DNA of 64,000 nt, from contig CALUKF010000001.1 in assembly GCA_944321145.1 (NCBI GenBank), forward strand, positions 37,080-101,079. Reading direction: 5' to 3'. The position numbers and the translations under genes were made by a program. The notes beneath the pieces are model-generated. The model was not told where the DNA came from and did no database searches. It worked only from the letters and a program-made list of their open reading frames with translations. Numbering within the stretch: the stretch's first letter is position 1; each line of letters opens with the position of its first letter. This DNA is from an uncultured Odoribacter sp. GTDB lineage: Bacteria; Bacteroidota; Bacteroidia; Bacteroidales; Marinifilaceae. Shown here piece by piece: positions 1 to 8,681 of the stretch.

Positions 1-48
1 TGGCGCTTCCTGACGCCTAAGGAGGTGAGCATGTTAAAGGCGTATTAA
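1..48 (+). CDS. C-terminal end of an upstream gene (partial)
   Basis: An open frame runs from the window edge and ends ...WRFLTPKEVSMLKAY followed by TAA at 46-48. It is only 15 residues, so no family can be assigned. Its position just before a polysaccharide exporter suggests a surface-polysaccharide gene, but that is inference from context only. Confidence 0.45.
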   Translation, partial: WRFLTPKEVSMLKAY

Positions 49-120
49 GTTGTTGTGGCAAGTGAGAAATGTAAAAGTTTTTTGTTACTTTTGTCGGAAA
101 ATAAATTGGTTGTACCTTTA

Positions 121-2496
121 ATGAATAGAATTGACGTGAAAAGAATCGTAGTACTTATTTTATTGATGCAGGCAGCGCTTGTCTCTTTTGCACAAATGAG
201 TGACGAGCAGGTAGTGTCTATGTTGAAAGAAGCCCGTGACCAGGGCAAAAGCCAGGAAGAAATGATTGTGTTGCTGAGCCAGCGGGGTGTTACGCGCGAA
301 CAGTTGGAGCGTATACGGGCGAATTATACGGAAAATACCCGTGAGGAAGTAGAGGCGAGCGGGACGACAGACAGGGCTCGGACTGAGGTGCCTGTGGAGG
401 CAACGGCTCCCCAGCGGGGAACAGCGGCAGTTGACAGAGTTTTCGGACGTGAAGTGTTTAATAGTGAATTGTTGACTTTTGAGCCGAACCTAAATATTGC
501 AACCCCGAATGATTATGTATTAGGACCCGGAGATGAGGTGATAATTGATATTTGGGGGGACTCCAAGCAGACGTTGCGGCAACAAATTGCGCCGGATGGT
601 ACAATTACTGACCCTCAGATGGGACCGATTGTATTAAATGGGCTTTCTGTGGAGGAAGCGAATGCGCGTTTATCGAATGCCTATTCCCGAATTTATTCGA
701 CGATGAACGGGGCAAGTCCGACGACTTATATGAAGATGTCTTTGGGGGAAATCCGTAGTATCCGGGTGAATATTATGGGTGAAGTGGTGGTGCCGGGAAC
801 TTACACGTTGCCTTCGTTGGCATCGTTGTTCCATGCGTTGTATAGTGCGGGTGGTGTGAATAATATCGGTTCTTTGCGAGATGTAAAGGTTAACCGGGGT
901 GGCAAACAAATTGCGAATGTGGATGTGTATGAGTATTTGCTTCATGGGAGGAGCGATTTGGATATCCGTTTGGAAGACGGAGATGTGATTATTGTGTCGC
1001 CCTACCAGAATTTGGTGTCTATCGGAGGGAAAGTGAAGCGTCCTCTGATTTATGAAATGGCAGATGAGGAGACGTTGGCAACGTTGCTGGATTTTGCCGG
1101 CGGCTTCACCGGCGATGCTTATAAAAAGGCAGTGCGCGTGGTACGCAAAAGCGGACGGGAGTATCAGGTATTTAATGTAGAGGAGGGGCAGTTTGGTTCC
1201 TTTGCTTTGACGGACGGGGATGAGATTACTGTAGGGGCAGTGCTGGATCGTTTCGAGAATCGGGTGGAAATCCGTGGAGCGGTTTATCGTGCAGGAATGT
1301 ATGCACTGGATGGGAATGTCTCTACTGTGCGGCAGTTGATTGAGAAGGCTGAAGGGGTTCGTGAAGATGCGTTTTTAGACCGGGCAGTATTGTACCGCGA
1401 CCTTCCAAACACGATGCGTGAGGCGCAGTCTGTGGATATCAAAAAGCTTTTGGCGAATGAGATAGAGGATATTACTTTGCGGAAGAATGATGTGCTGTAT
1501 ATTCCCTCGATTTTCGACTTGAATGAGGAACTTTCCATCAGCGTCCGGGGAGCAGTCGGGAATCCTGGCACTTTCCGTTATGTAGAGGGGATGAGTCTGG
1601 AGGATGTGATTGTGCAAGCAGGTGGTTTGCGTGAATCGGCTTCAGTGGTGAAGATTGATGTGGCACGGCGTATTAAGAATCCGAAGAGCACGGAGACAAC
1701 TAATACTTTGGCAGAGAATTTTACTTTAACATTGAAAGATGGTTTGGTGATAGACGGACAGGAGGATTTTGTAATCCAACCATTTGATGAGATTTTTGTA
1801 CGGACTTCTCCGGGGTATCAGGTACAGCAGAGCGTGACAATCACGGGAGAAGTGTTGTTTGAGGGAGATTATGTGCTTTCTCAAAGAGGACAGCGCTTGT
1901 CGGATTTGGTGAAGAAAGCTGGAGGATTAAATCCAGACGCCTATGTATCGGGGGCTCGTTTGGTTCGGCGAATGAATGAATTTGAGCGTCGTCGGGTAGA
2001 GTCTACTTTACGTTTTGTCCAGCAAGGTATTCGGGATTCTATAGATGTAAATTCGTTGGATATCGGTGATGAATATTATGTAGGGATTGATTTGGTTAAG
2101 GCTTTGAAGAATCCGGGTTCTGAATATGATGTAGTTTTGCGTGAGGGCGACCGTTTGATTGTACCGGAATATGCCGGGACAGTGAAGATTATGGGAGGGG
2201 TTATGTATCCCAATACCGTAGTTTATGAGAAGGGGGCAAAGTTGAAAGATTACATTGCTCAAGGGGGGGGCGTATTGCCTCGTGCTAAGAAAAATCGAGC
2301 GTTTATTGTATATATGAACGGAACTGTAGCTCGCTCAAAGGCTTTTGCTAAAGCGAAGCCTGCTCCGGGGTGCGAGATTATTGTACCTGTGAAGCCGGCT
2401 CGGCGGGGAACTTCTTTGGCTGAAATTATGAGTCTTGCATCTTCAACGACTTCTATTGCAGCGTTGGTGACTTCAATTCTTAACAATACAAAGTAA
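121..2496 (+). CDS. SLBB-domain polysaccharide export protein (Wza-like)
   Basis: A 791-residue outer-membrane export protein. The frame is open from 55, but the start at 121 gives a proper signal peptide (MNRIDVKRIVVLILLMQAAL...FAQ), and a -7 box TACTTTTG lies at 86-93, inside the longer frame. A Poly_export segment (around residues 110-210, 'YVLGPGDEVIIDIWG') is followed by several SLBB beta-grasp repeats, recognisable from recurrent patterns such as 'VNIMGEVVVPGTYTLP', 'ISVRGAVGNPGTFRYVEG' and 'VTITGEVLFEGDYVLS'. It is much longer than the roughly 380-residue E. coli Wza, as is usual for the multi-SLBB proteins of Bacteroidota. The next gene starts 6 bp downstream and encodes a Wzz-like partner, so the pair probably exports capsule or exopolysaccharide across the outer membrane. 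The family assignment is firm; the polysaccharide is unknown. Confidence 0.9.
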   Translation: MNRIDVKRIVVLILLMQAALVSFAQMSDEQVVSMLKEARDQGKSQEEMIVLLSQRGVTREQLERIRANYTENTREEVEASGTTDRARTEVPVEATAPQRGTAAVDRVFGREVFNSELLTFEPNLNIATPNDYVLGPGDEVIIDIWGDSKQTLRQQIAPDGTITDPQMGPIVLNGLSVEEANARLSNAYSRIYSTMNGASPTTYMKMSLGEIRSIRVNIMGEVVVPGTYTLPSLASLFHALYSAGGVNNIGSLRDVKVNRGGKQIANVDVYEYLLHGRSDLDIRLEDGDVIIVSPYQNLVSIGGKVKRPLIYEMADEETLATLLDFAGGFTGDAYKKAVRVVRKSGREYQVFNVEEGQFGSFALTDGDEITVGAVLDRFENRVEIRGAVYRAGMYALDGNVSTVRQLIEKAEGVREDAFLDRAVLYRDLPNTMREAQSVDIKKLLANEIEDITLRKNDVLYIPSIFDLNEELSISVRGAVGNPGTFRYVEGMSLEDVIVQAGGLRESASVVKIDVARRIKNPKSTETTNTLAENFTLTLKDGLVIDGQEDFVIQPFDEIFVRTSPGYQVQQSVTITGEVLFEGDYVLSQRGQRLSDLVKKAGGLNPDAYVSGARLVRRMNEFERRRVESTLRFVQQGIRDSIDVNSLDIGDEYYVGIDLVKALKNPGSEYDVVLREGDRLIVPEYAGTVKIMGGVMYPNTVVYEKGAKLKDYIAQGGGVLPRAKKNRAFIVYMNGTVARSKAFAKAKPAPGCEIIVPVKPARRGTSLAEIMSLASSTTSIAALVTSILNNTK

Positions 2497-2502
2497 CAGG
2501 CT

Positions 2503-3657
2503 ATGACGGAACAACAGATGAAGCAGCAGGAAGAGACTGAAATTGATTTGGTCGAAGTCATTCGGAAACTTTGGGCGAAGCGGAAGTTTATATTGAAGGT
2601 GACGGCAGTATTTATCTGCTTGGGTATTTTTGTTGCCCTTTTCAGCGCAACGGAATATACGGCGGGTTGCACGATGGTGCCACAGATTGGGGAGGAGAAG
2701 TCGGGAGGAGGCTTGAGCGGTTTGGCTGCAATGGCAGGCATTAACTTGGGCGGCGGAGGAAGCGGTGATGTGCTTTCGCCTACGGTTTATCCCAAGATAC
2801 TTTCGAGTGTACCTTTCCAAAAGGAATTGATGCAGACGGAGATTAAATTCGAAGATTATGAACAGCCGGTGCGTTTGTTGGACTATTATACGAATGAAGA
2901 GTATAAGAAGTTTTCGCTCTTGGGGGCAATTAAGAAATATACCATTGGCTTGCCGGGTTTAATATTGGGTGCTTTCCGCAGCGAAGAGGAGGCTCCGTCA
3001 TTGCCTGCTTCGGCGGATTCGGGTATCCAAACGCTCACGAAGGAAGAGGACGACTGTAAGAAGATTCTGGCTGGACAGGTTTCGCTGACGGTGAACGATA
3101 AAGAAGGATACATCAGCCTTTCTGCCAGTATGCCGGAGGCGGTGGCTGCCGCACAGTTGGCTTATAAGGTACAGACAATGTTGCAAAAGTATATAACGGA
3201 GTTTAAAATTGAGAAAGCGCGTGCAAATTTGGAGTTTATTGAGGAACGTTATGCGGATGCCAAGGCGGAGTTTGAACAGAAGCAAGAAGAGTTGGCTCAA
3301 TTCCGGGATGCGAACCGCAATTTTGCTTCGGCGGTGGCGCGTACGACGGAGGAACGGCTTTCGAATGAATATTCAGTGGTTTTGGGTGTGTACAGTGAGT
3401 TGGCAAAGCAGCGTGAGCAAGCGAATATTCAAGTGAAAGAGGATACGCCTATTTTTGCAGTCGTAGAACCGGTGACGGTGCCGACAGAGCGGTCGAAGCC
3501 TAAACGGGCATTGATTTGCGTGGCTTTCACATTTCTGGGCGGCTTTTGCGGAATTGGCTTAGTGTTGGTGTTGCCTTTTTTGGCGCAGGTTTCCGGGAGC
3601 AAGCGTTTGGCAAAGTGGTTGCCTGTTGAAGATGAACGATTAACGATGAATGATTAA
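2503..3657 (+). CDS. Wzz/GNVR-type chain-length determinant protein
   Basis: A 384-residue inner-membrane polysaccharide co-polymerase. A short cytoplasmic N-terminus rich in Glu and Gln leads to a first membrane helix (about residues 32-52, 'FILKVTAVFICLGIFVALF'). A periplasmic region with a coiled-coil stretch (about 230-300) and a proline-containing 'VEPVTVPTERSKPKRA' segment precedes the second membrane helix (about 338-360). There is no C-terminal tyrosine-kinase domain. It lies 6 bp after the SLBB exporter in one operon and should control polymer length. The last eight residues (DERLTMND) and the stop codon are encoded by a 7-bp repeat array, so the C-terminus appears to have been replaced or extended by the repeat. 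A terminator follows at 3669-3693. Confidence 0.88.
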   Translation: MTEQQMKQQEETEIDLVEVIRKLWAKRKFILKVTAVFICLGIFVALFSATEYTAGCTMVPQIGEEKSGGGLSGLAAMAGINLGGGGSGDVLSPTVYPKILSSVPFQKELMQTEIKFEDYEQPVRLLDYYTNEEYKKFSLLGAIKKYTIGLPGLILGAFRSEEEAPSLPASADSGIQTLTKEEDDCKKILAGQVSLTVNDKEGYISLSASMPEAVAAAQLAYKVQTMLQKYITEFKIEKARANLEFIEERYADAKAEFEQKQEELAQFRDANRNFASAVARTTEERLSNEYSVVLGVYSELAKQREQANIQVKEDTPIFAVVEPVTVPTERSKPKRALICVAFTFLGGFCGIGLVLVLPFLAQVSGSKRLAKWLPVEDERLTMND

Positions 3658-3665
3658 CGATTAAC
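3631..3665 (+). repeat. Heptamer array H1 (GATGAAC/GATTAAC, 5 units)
   Basis: Five consecutive 7-bp units: GATGAAC, GATTAAC, GATGAAT, GATTAAC, GATTAAC. The array starts inside the wzz reading frame, encodes its last eight residues and supplies its TAA stop. Six further arrays of the same unit occur in the window. Confidence 0.9.
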
Positions 3666-3668
3666 GAA

Positions 3669-3693
3669 GGGGGCAGGATATGTCCCCTTTTTT
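3669..3693 (+). terminator. Intrinsic terminator after the export operon
   Basis: Stem GGGGGCA/TGTCCCC (7 bp with one G-U pair) with loop GGATA, followed by six T residues. It ends the SLBB-wzz transcript immediately after the heptamer array. Confidence 0.75.
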
Positions 3694-3712
3694 ATGCTAA
3701 AATAGACAAAAC

Positions 3713-5581
3713 ATGAGTGATGCAATAAAACATGAGTGTGGAGTGGCGATGGTGAGGCTGTTGAAGCCATTGGACTATTATCGGGAGAAGTATGGGGGTG
3801 CCTTGTGGGGCTTGAACAAACTGTATCTGCTGATGGAGAAGCAGCATAACCGGGGGCAGGAGGGTGCAGGCATGGCAACGGTGAAATTGGATGCCAAACC
3901 GGGCGAGGAGTATATTTTTCGGGAACGGGCGGAAGGCACAGGTGCTATTCAGGAGATTTTTGCAACGGTACATGGGGCGATAAATGCTTTCCGGAAAGCG
4001 AATCCGGAGGCGTCGGAGGAAACCATGCCTTTTGTCGGGAATATGTATATGGGGCATTTGCGTTACAGTACGACGGGACGGTCGGGCGTGTCTTATTTGC
4101 ATCCTTTTCTGAGACGGAATAATTGGCGGAGCCGTAATCTTTCTTTGGCAGGCAATTTCAACCTGACGAATGTGGATGAGATATTGGATTTTATTGTGGC
4201 GCAGGGACAGCATCCCCGGCACAATGCGGATACCTTTATTATCTTGGAGCAGTTGGGGTATTTGTTGGACGAGGAGGTGGAACGGCTTTATCGCCGCTTC
4301 AAGGAGCAGGGGCTGAAGGGGCAGGAGATGAACGATGCCATTGAGGAGAATATTCAGATTGAGGACATCCTGCGGGAGGCGTCTGCGCATTGGGATGGAG
4401 GGTATGTGATTACGGGTTTTATCGGGAGCGGGGATTTGTTTGCTTTCCGTGACCCGCAAGGCATCCGTCCGGCTTTTTGGTATGCAAACGAGGAGGTGCT
4501 GGTAGTGGCTTCGGAACGTCCCGTGATACAGACGGTTTTTGATTTGCCGGTGGGCGTGGTACAGGAGCTGTTGCCGGGACAGGGATTGGTGGTGAAGCGG
4601 AACGGGAAGATGAAACTCAGCCAGATTCATCCGGCGCATGATGTGGCGCCTTGTTCGTTTGAGCGGATTTATTTTTCGAGGGGAAGCGATTGCGACATTT
4701 ACCGCGAACGCAAGACATTAGGGCGCCTGCTGGTGCCTGATATTCTGAAACAGGTAGATGAGGATTTGGAACACGCGATATTCTCTTTTATTCCCAATAC
4801 GGCGGAAATTGCTTATTATGGCATGATGCAGGGCTTGGAGGAATGGTTGAACCGGCGGAAATGCGAGTTGATATGCGCCGGGAAGGGAAATTTGAGCGAG
4901 GAACAAATCCGGCGTATCTTGGCACAGACTGTGCAGACGGAGAAACTCGCCATCAAGGATATCAAACTGCGGACTTTCATCGCGGAAGGGAACAGCCGGA
5001 ATGATCTTGCCGCCCATGTCTATGATACGACCTACGGCACGGTGCGCGAAGGGCTGGATTCGGTGGTGGTCATCGACGATAGCATTGTGCGGGGCACGAC
5101 ATTGCGCCGGAGCATTATCCACATTCTTTGCCGCCAGAGACCGAAGCGGATTGTGATAGTATCCTCTTCGCCGCAAGTGCGTTTCCCGGATTGCTATGGC
5201 ATCGACATGTCGCGGATGGGCGAATTCATTGCTTTTCATGCCGCCATTGCGTTGTTGAGAGAGCGGGGACAAGAAGCTGTCATTCGTGAGGTTTACGCGA
5301 AGAGCAAGGCCCAGCAAGGGTTGCCGAAGGAGCAGGTGGTGAATTACGTGAAAGAGATTTACGCGCCTTTCACGGACGAAGAGATTTCGGAGAAGATTGC
5401 CGAGATGATTACGCCGGAGGATTGCCCGTCGGAAATCCGGGTGGTCTACCAGACGATAGAGAATCTGCACCGGGCTTGCCCGCAGCATGGCGGAGATTGG
5501 TATTTTTCAGGCAATTACCCGACCCCGGGCGGAAACCGTCTGGTGAACGAAGCATTCATTGCATGGTATGAGAAACAATAA
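3713..5581 (+). CDS. PurF-like amidophosphoribosyltransferase-family protein
   Basis: A 622-residue protein with an N-terminal class II glutamine amidotransferase domain and a C-terminal phosphoribosyltransferase domain. The presumptive nucleophile is Cys9 (HECGVAMV), preceded by an eight-residue leader that could be cleaved as the propeptide of Bacillus-type PurF is. The 'KQHNRGQEGAGMAT' and 'GHLRYSTTG' segments fit the glutaminase site. The PRPP-binding loop VVVIDDSIVRGTT lies near residue 450. Ordinary PurF is about 470-510 residues; this protein is longer, with an extended inter-domain region and C-terminus, and Bacteroidota often carry such a long form beside a standard purF. It may make phosphoribosylamine for purine synthesis or act on another substrate. 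No other purine genes are adjacent. Confidence 0.82.
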   Translation: MSDAIKHECGVAMVRLLKPLDYYREKYGGALWGLNKLYLLMEKQHNRGQEGAGMATVKLDAKPGEEYIFRERAEGTGAIQEIFATVHGAINAFRKANPEASEETMPFVGNMYMGHLRYSTTGRSGVSYLHPFLRRNNWRSRNLSLAGNFNLTNVDEILDFIVAQGQHPRHNADTFIILEQLGYLLDEEVERLYRRFKEQGLKGQEMNDAIEENIQIEDILREASAHWDGGYVITGFIGSGDLFAFRDPQGIRPAFWYANEEVLVVASERPVIQTVFDLPVGVVQELLPGQGLVVKRNGKMKLSQIHPAHDVAPCSFERIYFSRGSDCDIYRERKTLGRLLVPDILKQVDEDLEHAIFSFIPNTAEIAYYGMMQGLEEWLNRRKCELICAGKGNLSEEQIRRILAQTVQTEKLAIKDIKLRTFIAEGNSRNDLAAHVYDTTYGTVREGLDSVVVIDDSIVRGTTLRRSIIHILCRQRPKRIVIVSSSPQVRFPDCYGIDMSRMGEFIAFHAAIALLRERGQEAVIREVYAKSKAQQGLPKEQVVNYVKEIYAPFTDEEISEKIAEMITPEDCPSEIRVVYQTIENLHRACPQHGGDWYFSGNYPTPGGNRLVNEAFIAWYEKQ

Positions 5582-5596
5582 TGGGTTGCCCCACCC

Positions 5597-5711
5597 GGGC
5601 GCATGCGGGCATCGCATACGGGCGTATGCGGGTGTCGCATACGGGCGCATGCGACTATCGAATACGCCCGTATGCGACCATTGAATATGGACGTATGCGC
5701 GATTGATATAA
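5597..5711 (+). repeat. 23-bp tandem repeat array with hairpin units
   Basis: Five head-to-tail 23-bp units at 5597, 5620, 5643, 5666 and 5689, the last one degenerate. Each alternates CGCATGCG/CGTATGCG with GCATAC/GAATAC, so neighbouring units form inverted repeats such as GCATAC-GGGC-GTATGC. The array fills the gap between the purF-like gene and the transporter gene and ends about 18 bp before the latter's start. No coding sense was seen. Confidence 0.85.
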
Positions 5712-5729
5712 AATAAAGGAGGAGGAATT

Positions 5730-6626
5730 ATGTTGCATTGGCTAAAGACGTGGATGTTGCCGCTGGCTATGTTGTCAGGGGCTTTCTTTTATGAATTTTT
5801 CCAACAATGGGCGTTTTTGACTCCGTGGTTGCTGTTCAGCATGTTGTTTATTACCTATTGCAAATTGTCGGTTAGGGATATGCGTTTCAGCCGTTTGCAT
5901 GCGTGGCTGCTCGCGGTGCAGGTGGTGGGGTGTGTGGCGGTTTATGGCGTGTTGGTGTGGTTTGACCCGGTAGTGGCGCAGGGCTGCCTGATTTGCGTCC
6001 TGGCACCGACGGCAACGGCTGCTGCAGTGGTGACCGGCATGTTGGGGGGAAGTGTGGCATGCCTGGCTGCTTACACGCTGGCAAGCAGTGTGGTCGTGGC
6101 ATTTGCCGCACCGGTGGTATTCTCGCTTTTGGGCGGGCAGGGTGAACTGTCCTTTTGGGAATCGGTGTGGATGATTTGCCGGCAAGTGATGCCTGTGTTG
6201 GTGTTGCCGGCACTCTTGGCGTTTGCCTTGGAACGGGGATTGCCGGCAGTACATCGGCAGTTGCGACGGTTGCAGGTGATTTCTTTTTACTTGTGGGCAT
6301 TCGCTTTGACGATAGCCACGGGCAAGACGGTTTATTTTATTGTCAGCCAAGAGGGGGCAGATGTAGGGAAAGAATGGTGGATGGCGTCCCTGGCATTGGT
6401 GATTTGCATCGCGCAATTTGCCTTGGGACGCGTGATTGGGGGGCATTGCGGCAACGCCATTTCAGGGGCACAGGGGTTGGGGCAGAAAAACACGATTCTT
6501 GCCATCTGGATGGCTCAGACCTATCTGAATCCCCTTTCTTCCATTGCGCCGGCTTCCTACGTGCTGTGGCAAAACTTGCTGAACAGTTACCAGCTCTGGA
6601 GAAAAGAGCGGCGGCAACACCCTTAG
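5730..6626 (+). CDS. BASS-family (bile acid:sodium symporter-like) transporter
   Basis: A 298-residue polytopic inner-membrane protein with at least eight hydrophobic segments spread along its length. The pattern fits the bile acid:sodium symporter/YfeH-like superfamily: an early 'PTATAAAVVTGMLGGS' helix and a late 'GQKNTILAIWMAQTYLNPLSSIAP' segment that corresponds to a discontinuous helix of the transport core. An unusually good ribosome-binding site, GGAGGAGG, precedes the ATG. The substrate cannot be read from the sequence; organic anions or small carboxylates are likely. Its stop codon overlaps the stop of the convergent metalloprotease gene. Confidence 0.72.
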   Translation: MLHWLKTWMLPLAMLSGAFFYEFFQQWAFLTPWLLFSMLFITYCKLSVRDMRFSRLHAWLLAVQVVGCVAVYGVLVWFDPVVAQGCLICVLAPTATAAAVVTGMLGGSVACLAAYTLASSVVVAFAAPVVFSLLGGQGELSFWESVWMICRQVMPVLVLPALLAFALERGLPAVHRQLRRLQVISFYLWAFALTIATGKTVYFIVSQEGADVGKEWWMASLALVICIAQFALGRVIGGHCGNAISGAQGLGQKNTILAIWMAQTYLNPLSSIAPASYVLWQNLLNSYQLWRKERRQHP

Positions 6627-7840
6627 TGCATGATGCGGATGACCGGCAGGTCGGTTTCGCCTAAGCCTTTCGTGACTGTGATATTCTTTGGACCGGGGAT
6701 GAGCGGACTGTTCTCCAAAACGTGGCGCACACGGGCGCATTGCTCTTGGGTGAAACGGTCTAAAGAAGAATAGTCGTAGTCCATGATGTTCGTGGATGGA
6801 AAAGACTCGCCTGTCTCGCAGTTCGTACGGTTGAAGAGCTCCGGATCGTTGGGGTCGCCTTGGAAGGTGGAGAGCCATTCGGTATATGCCGTACGGTCAT
6901 AGTTTTTCGTGTCATCGCAGTAATCTGTTTCATCGCAGCCTTTCTCGGAAAATACATGGAATAATCCCAAATAGTGCCCTAATTCGTGCGCCAGTGTCTT
7001 ATAGAAATCATCCTCATAGATGTGTGTATTGTTGAGCACGATGCCCCATGGGAAATTGGGTATTTGGCTGTAGTATACCTGCCCTTGTTCCAATCCGGGC
7101 AAGGCATTCTCCCGTGAGGTTAGGGCAAGATGCGATACGCCCAGCAGGTTGTTGTCGGTACAAGTGAATACATAAACATTCACGTATTTATTAGGGTCCC
7201 ACAGCAGGTCTCCGTCCTGTGTGTTGGCTGGAGCCAGGAAATCATCGGCATTCCGATAGGCAGCCGTGGAACGGAGCACGCGGTGGATACCCTCTTCTTG
7301 CAAGGGCACGCTGTCAGGGCTTTCCGTGGCTGGAACGAGTTCGATGCCCATGTCAGGACTGTTCTCGCTGCTGCGGTAGAGACGGTTGGTGCCATTCACC
7401 AGCGCGGCTATGGTCTCCGCCTTGATGTTCTGTACCGTATCGGTTTCATGCTCCTGGTCATAAATGATGTGGAAAATGACCGGCAACTGATAAAAATGTT
7501 CTTCCTCGTAAGCTGCTTGGCTGACTGTGATGTCCACCGTATGGTATTGGCTGATTAAGTGTAGAATGGTGGAGCGGCTTTCGTTTGTCAGATTGGAGTC
7601 CACGCTGATGACCAATTGTTCGGTATTGGAGCCTTGGGTCTTGTCCACCCTGCACCAGTCGGTTTCATTTTCTACCGTCCAAGTAGTATTGCTGTTTACA
7701 GTCAGCGACCAAGCACCGGGCTTGCCTGAGAAATTAATGTTCTGCTCTGAAGTTTTCAGCACTTGCGGCGCAGGACGGTCTTCGGCACAAGAAAGTATGC
7801 CCAAAACGAGTACGGATAGTATAAGTATTCTGAATTTCAT
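6623..7840 (-). CDS. BACON-domain M43-type zinc metalloprotease lipoprotein
   Basis: A 405-residue exported lipoprotein. The start at 7840 gives a lipoprotein signal (MKFRILILSVLVLGILSC), and the promoter at 7862-7893 excludes the longer open frame. Residues about 25-110 form a BACON-like domain ('WSLTVNSNTTWTVENETDWC...'). The catalytic domain carries HELGHYLGLFH near residue 288, matching HExxHxxGxxH, and a downstream Met-turn-like 'NIMDYDYSS', which together point to the pappalysin-like M43 family. The protein is probably surface exposed and degrades host or dietary proteins, or processes surface proteins. It is monocistronic. Confidence 0.85.
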   Translation of the reverse strand: MKFRILILSVLVLGILSCAEDRPAPQVLKTSEQNINFSGKPGAWSLTVNSNTTWTVENETDWCRVDKTQGSNTEQLVISVDSNLTNESRSTILHLISQYHTVDITVSQAAYEEEHFYQLPVIFHIIYDQEHETDTVQNIKAETIAALVNGTNRLYRSSENSPDMGIELVPATESPDSVPLQEEGIHRVLRSTAAYRNADDFLAPANTQDGDLLWDPNKYVNVYVFTCTDNNLLGVSHLALTSRENALPGLEQGQVYYSQIPNFPWGIVLNNTHIYEDDFYKTLAHELGHYLGLFHVFSEKGCDETDYCDDTKNYDRTAYTEWLSTFQGDPNDPELFNRTNCETGESFPSTNIMDYDYSSLDRFTQEQCARVRHVLENSPLIPGPKNITVTKGLGETDLPVIRIMH

Positions 7841-7861
7841 AATTTCTTGTTTTAGATATGA

Positions 7862-7893
7862 CAAAGGTAGGAAAAAAGAATGGCTTTGGCAAA
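7862..7893 (-). promoter_or_regulatory. Promoter of the metalloprotease gene
   Basis: On the minus strand, TTTG (7890-7893) and TACCTTTG (7862-7869) are separated by 20 bp. This matches the Bacteroidota -33/-7 consensus and lies 21 bp upstream of the chosen start codon. Confidence 0.72.
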
Positions 7894-7973
7894 CGGTGAT
7901 GGAAAAATACCTACATATAGGGATTGCGATTTTGCATTTAATGTATTTATTTCGCCCCATAAATCAGTAGACT

Positions 7974-8681
7974 ATGAACAGGAATATGAAATATGCCGGA
8001 ACGGATAAGATGAGCGACCTCATTTGCGAGAATTACAACTTGCTATTGGTCATGAGCCGTTTTGGGCTTTCGCTGGGGTTTGGCGACAAAACCGTAGGGC
8101 AAGTCTGTGAGCAGCAGGGAGTACATACGGGCACGTTCCTTGCAGTGGTGAACTTTATGGACGACGAGTGTTGTGTGGCGGATGACTACCGGCAGGAACT
8201 CTCGATAGAAGCCTTGATGGATTACCTGAAGCGTTCGCATGCCTATTTTTTGGAGTTCAAACTACAGGAAATCAGACGCAAGCTTTTAGCCTCTTTGGAT
8301 TGTCCGTCGGATGCCGTGGCTGCTCTCGTCCTGAAGTTTTACGATGCTTTCGTGGAGGAGGTGGAAATCCACATGGGGTATGAGAACCGGGTGGTATTCG
8401 AATACGTGGACGGCTTGTTGCAGGACAAGATGTCGGCAGAATACAACATCGGTGTGTTCTCCAAGCGCCACAACCAGATTGAAACCAAGCTGACGGAATT
8501 GAAAAACATATTGGTCAAATATTATCCCGTGAAAGCGAACAGCAATTTGCTGAATGATGTGCTGTTTGACATTTACGCTTGCGAGAAAGACCTCTCTTCC
8601 CATTGTCGGTTGGAAGACTACATGTTTGTTCCTTTGATTATGGAATTGGAAAAGAAAATTCAAAGCGATGCAAGAGGATGA
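7974..8681 (+). CDS. Hemerythrin-domain protein (Ric/YtfE-like)
   Basis: A 235-residue cytoplasmic protein. Residues about 13-65 resemble the ScdA/Ric N-terminal domain ('DKTVGQVCEQQGVHTGTFLAVVN'-type, read as 'GDKTVGQVCEQQG' then 'TFLAVVNF'). A hemerythrin-like four-helix bundle follows, with candidate di-iron ligands His89, His133, Glu137, His166, His210 and Glu214. Proteins of this class repair iron-sulfur clusters or sense oxygen or nitric oxide. The gene overlaps the following LuxR-type gene by 14 bp, so the two are translationally coupled and the hemerythrin may be the sensor for that regulator. That link is inference. Confidence 0.82.
   Translation: MNRNMKYAGTDKMSDLICENYNLLLVMSRFGLSLGFGDKTVGQVCEQQGVHTGTFLAVVNFMDDECCVADDYRQELSIEALMDYLKRSHAYFLEFKLQEIRRKLLASLDCPSDAVAALVLKFYDAFVEEVEIHMGYENRVVFEYVDGLLQDKMSAEYNIGVFSKRHNQIETKLTELKNILVKYYPVKANSNLLNDVLFDIYACEKDLSSHCRLEDYMFVPLIMELEKKIQSDARG

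Noticed and set aside
55..120. N-terminal extension of the SLBB protein from 55
   Set aside because: It would put the promoter -7 box inside the coding sequence and bury the signal peptide; 121 is the better start.
3631..3665. Heptamer arrays as simple chance microsatellites
   Set aside because: Seven separate arrays share the same unit, most at stop codons and in transcription direction, which is too regular for chance slippage alone.
5597..5711. CRISPR array
   Set aside because: The 23-bp units are directly adjacent with no unique spacers, and no cas genes are nearby.
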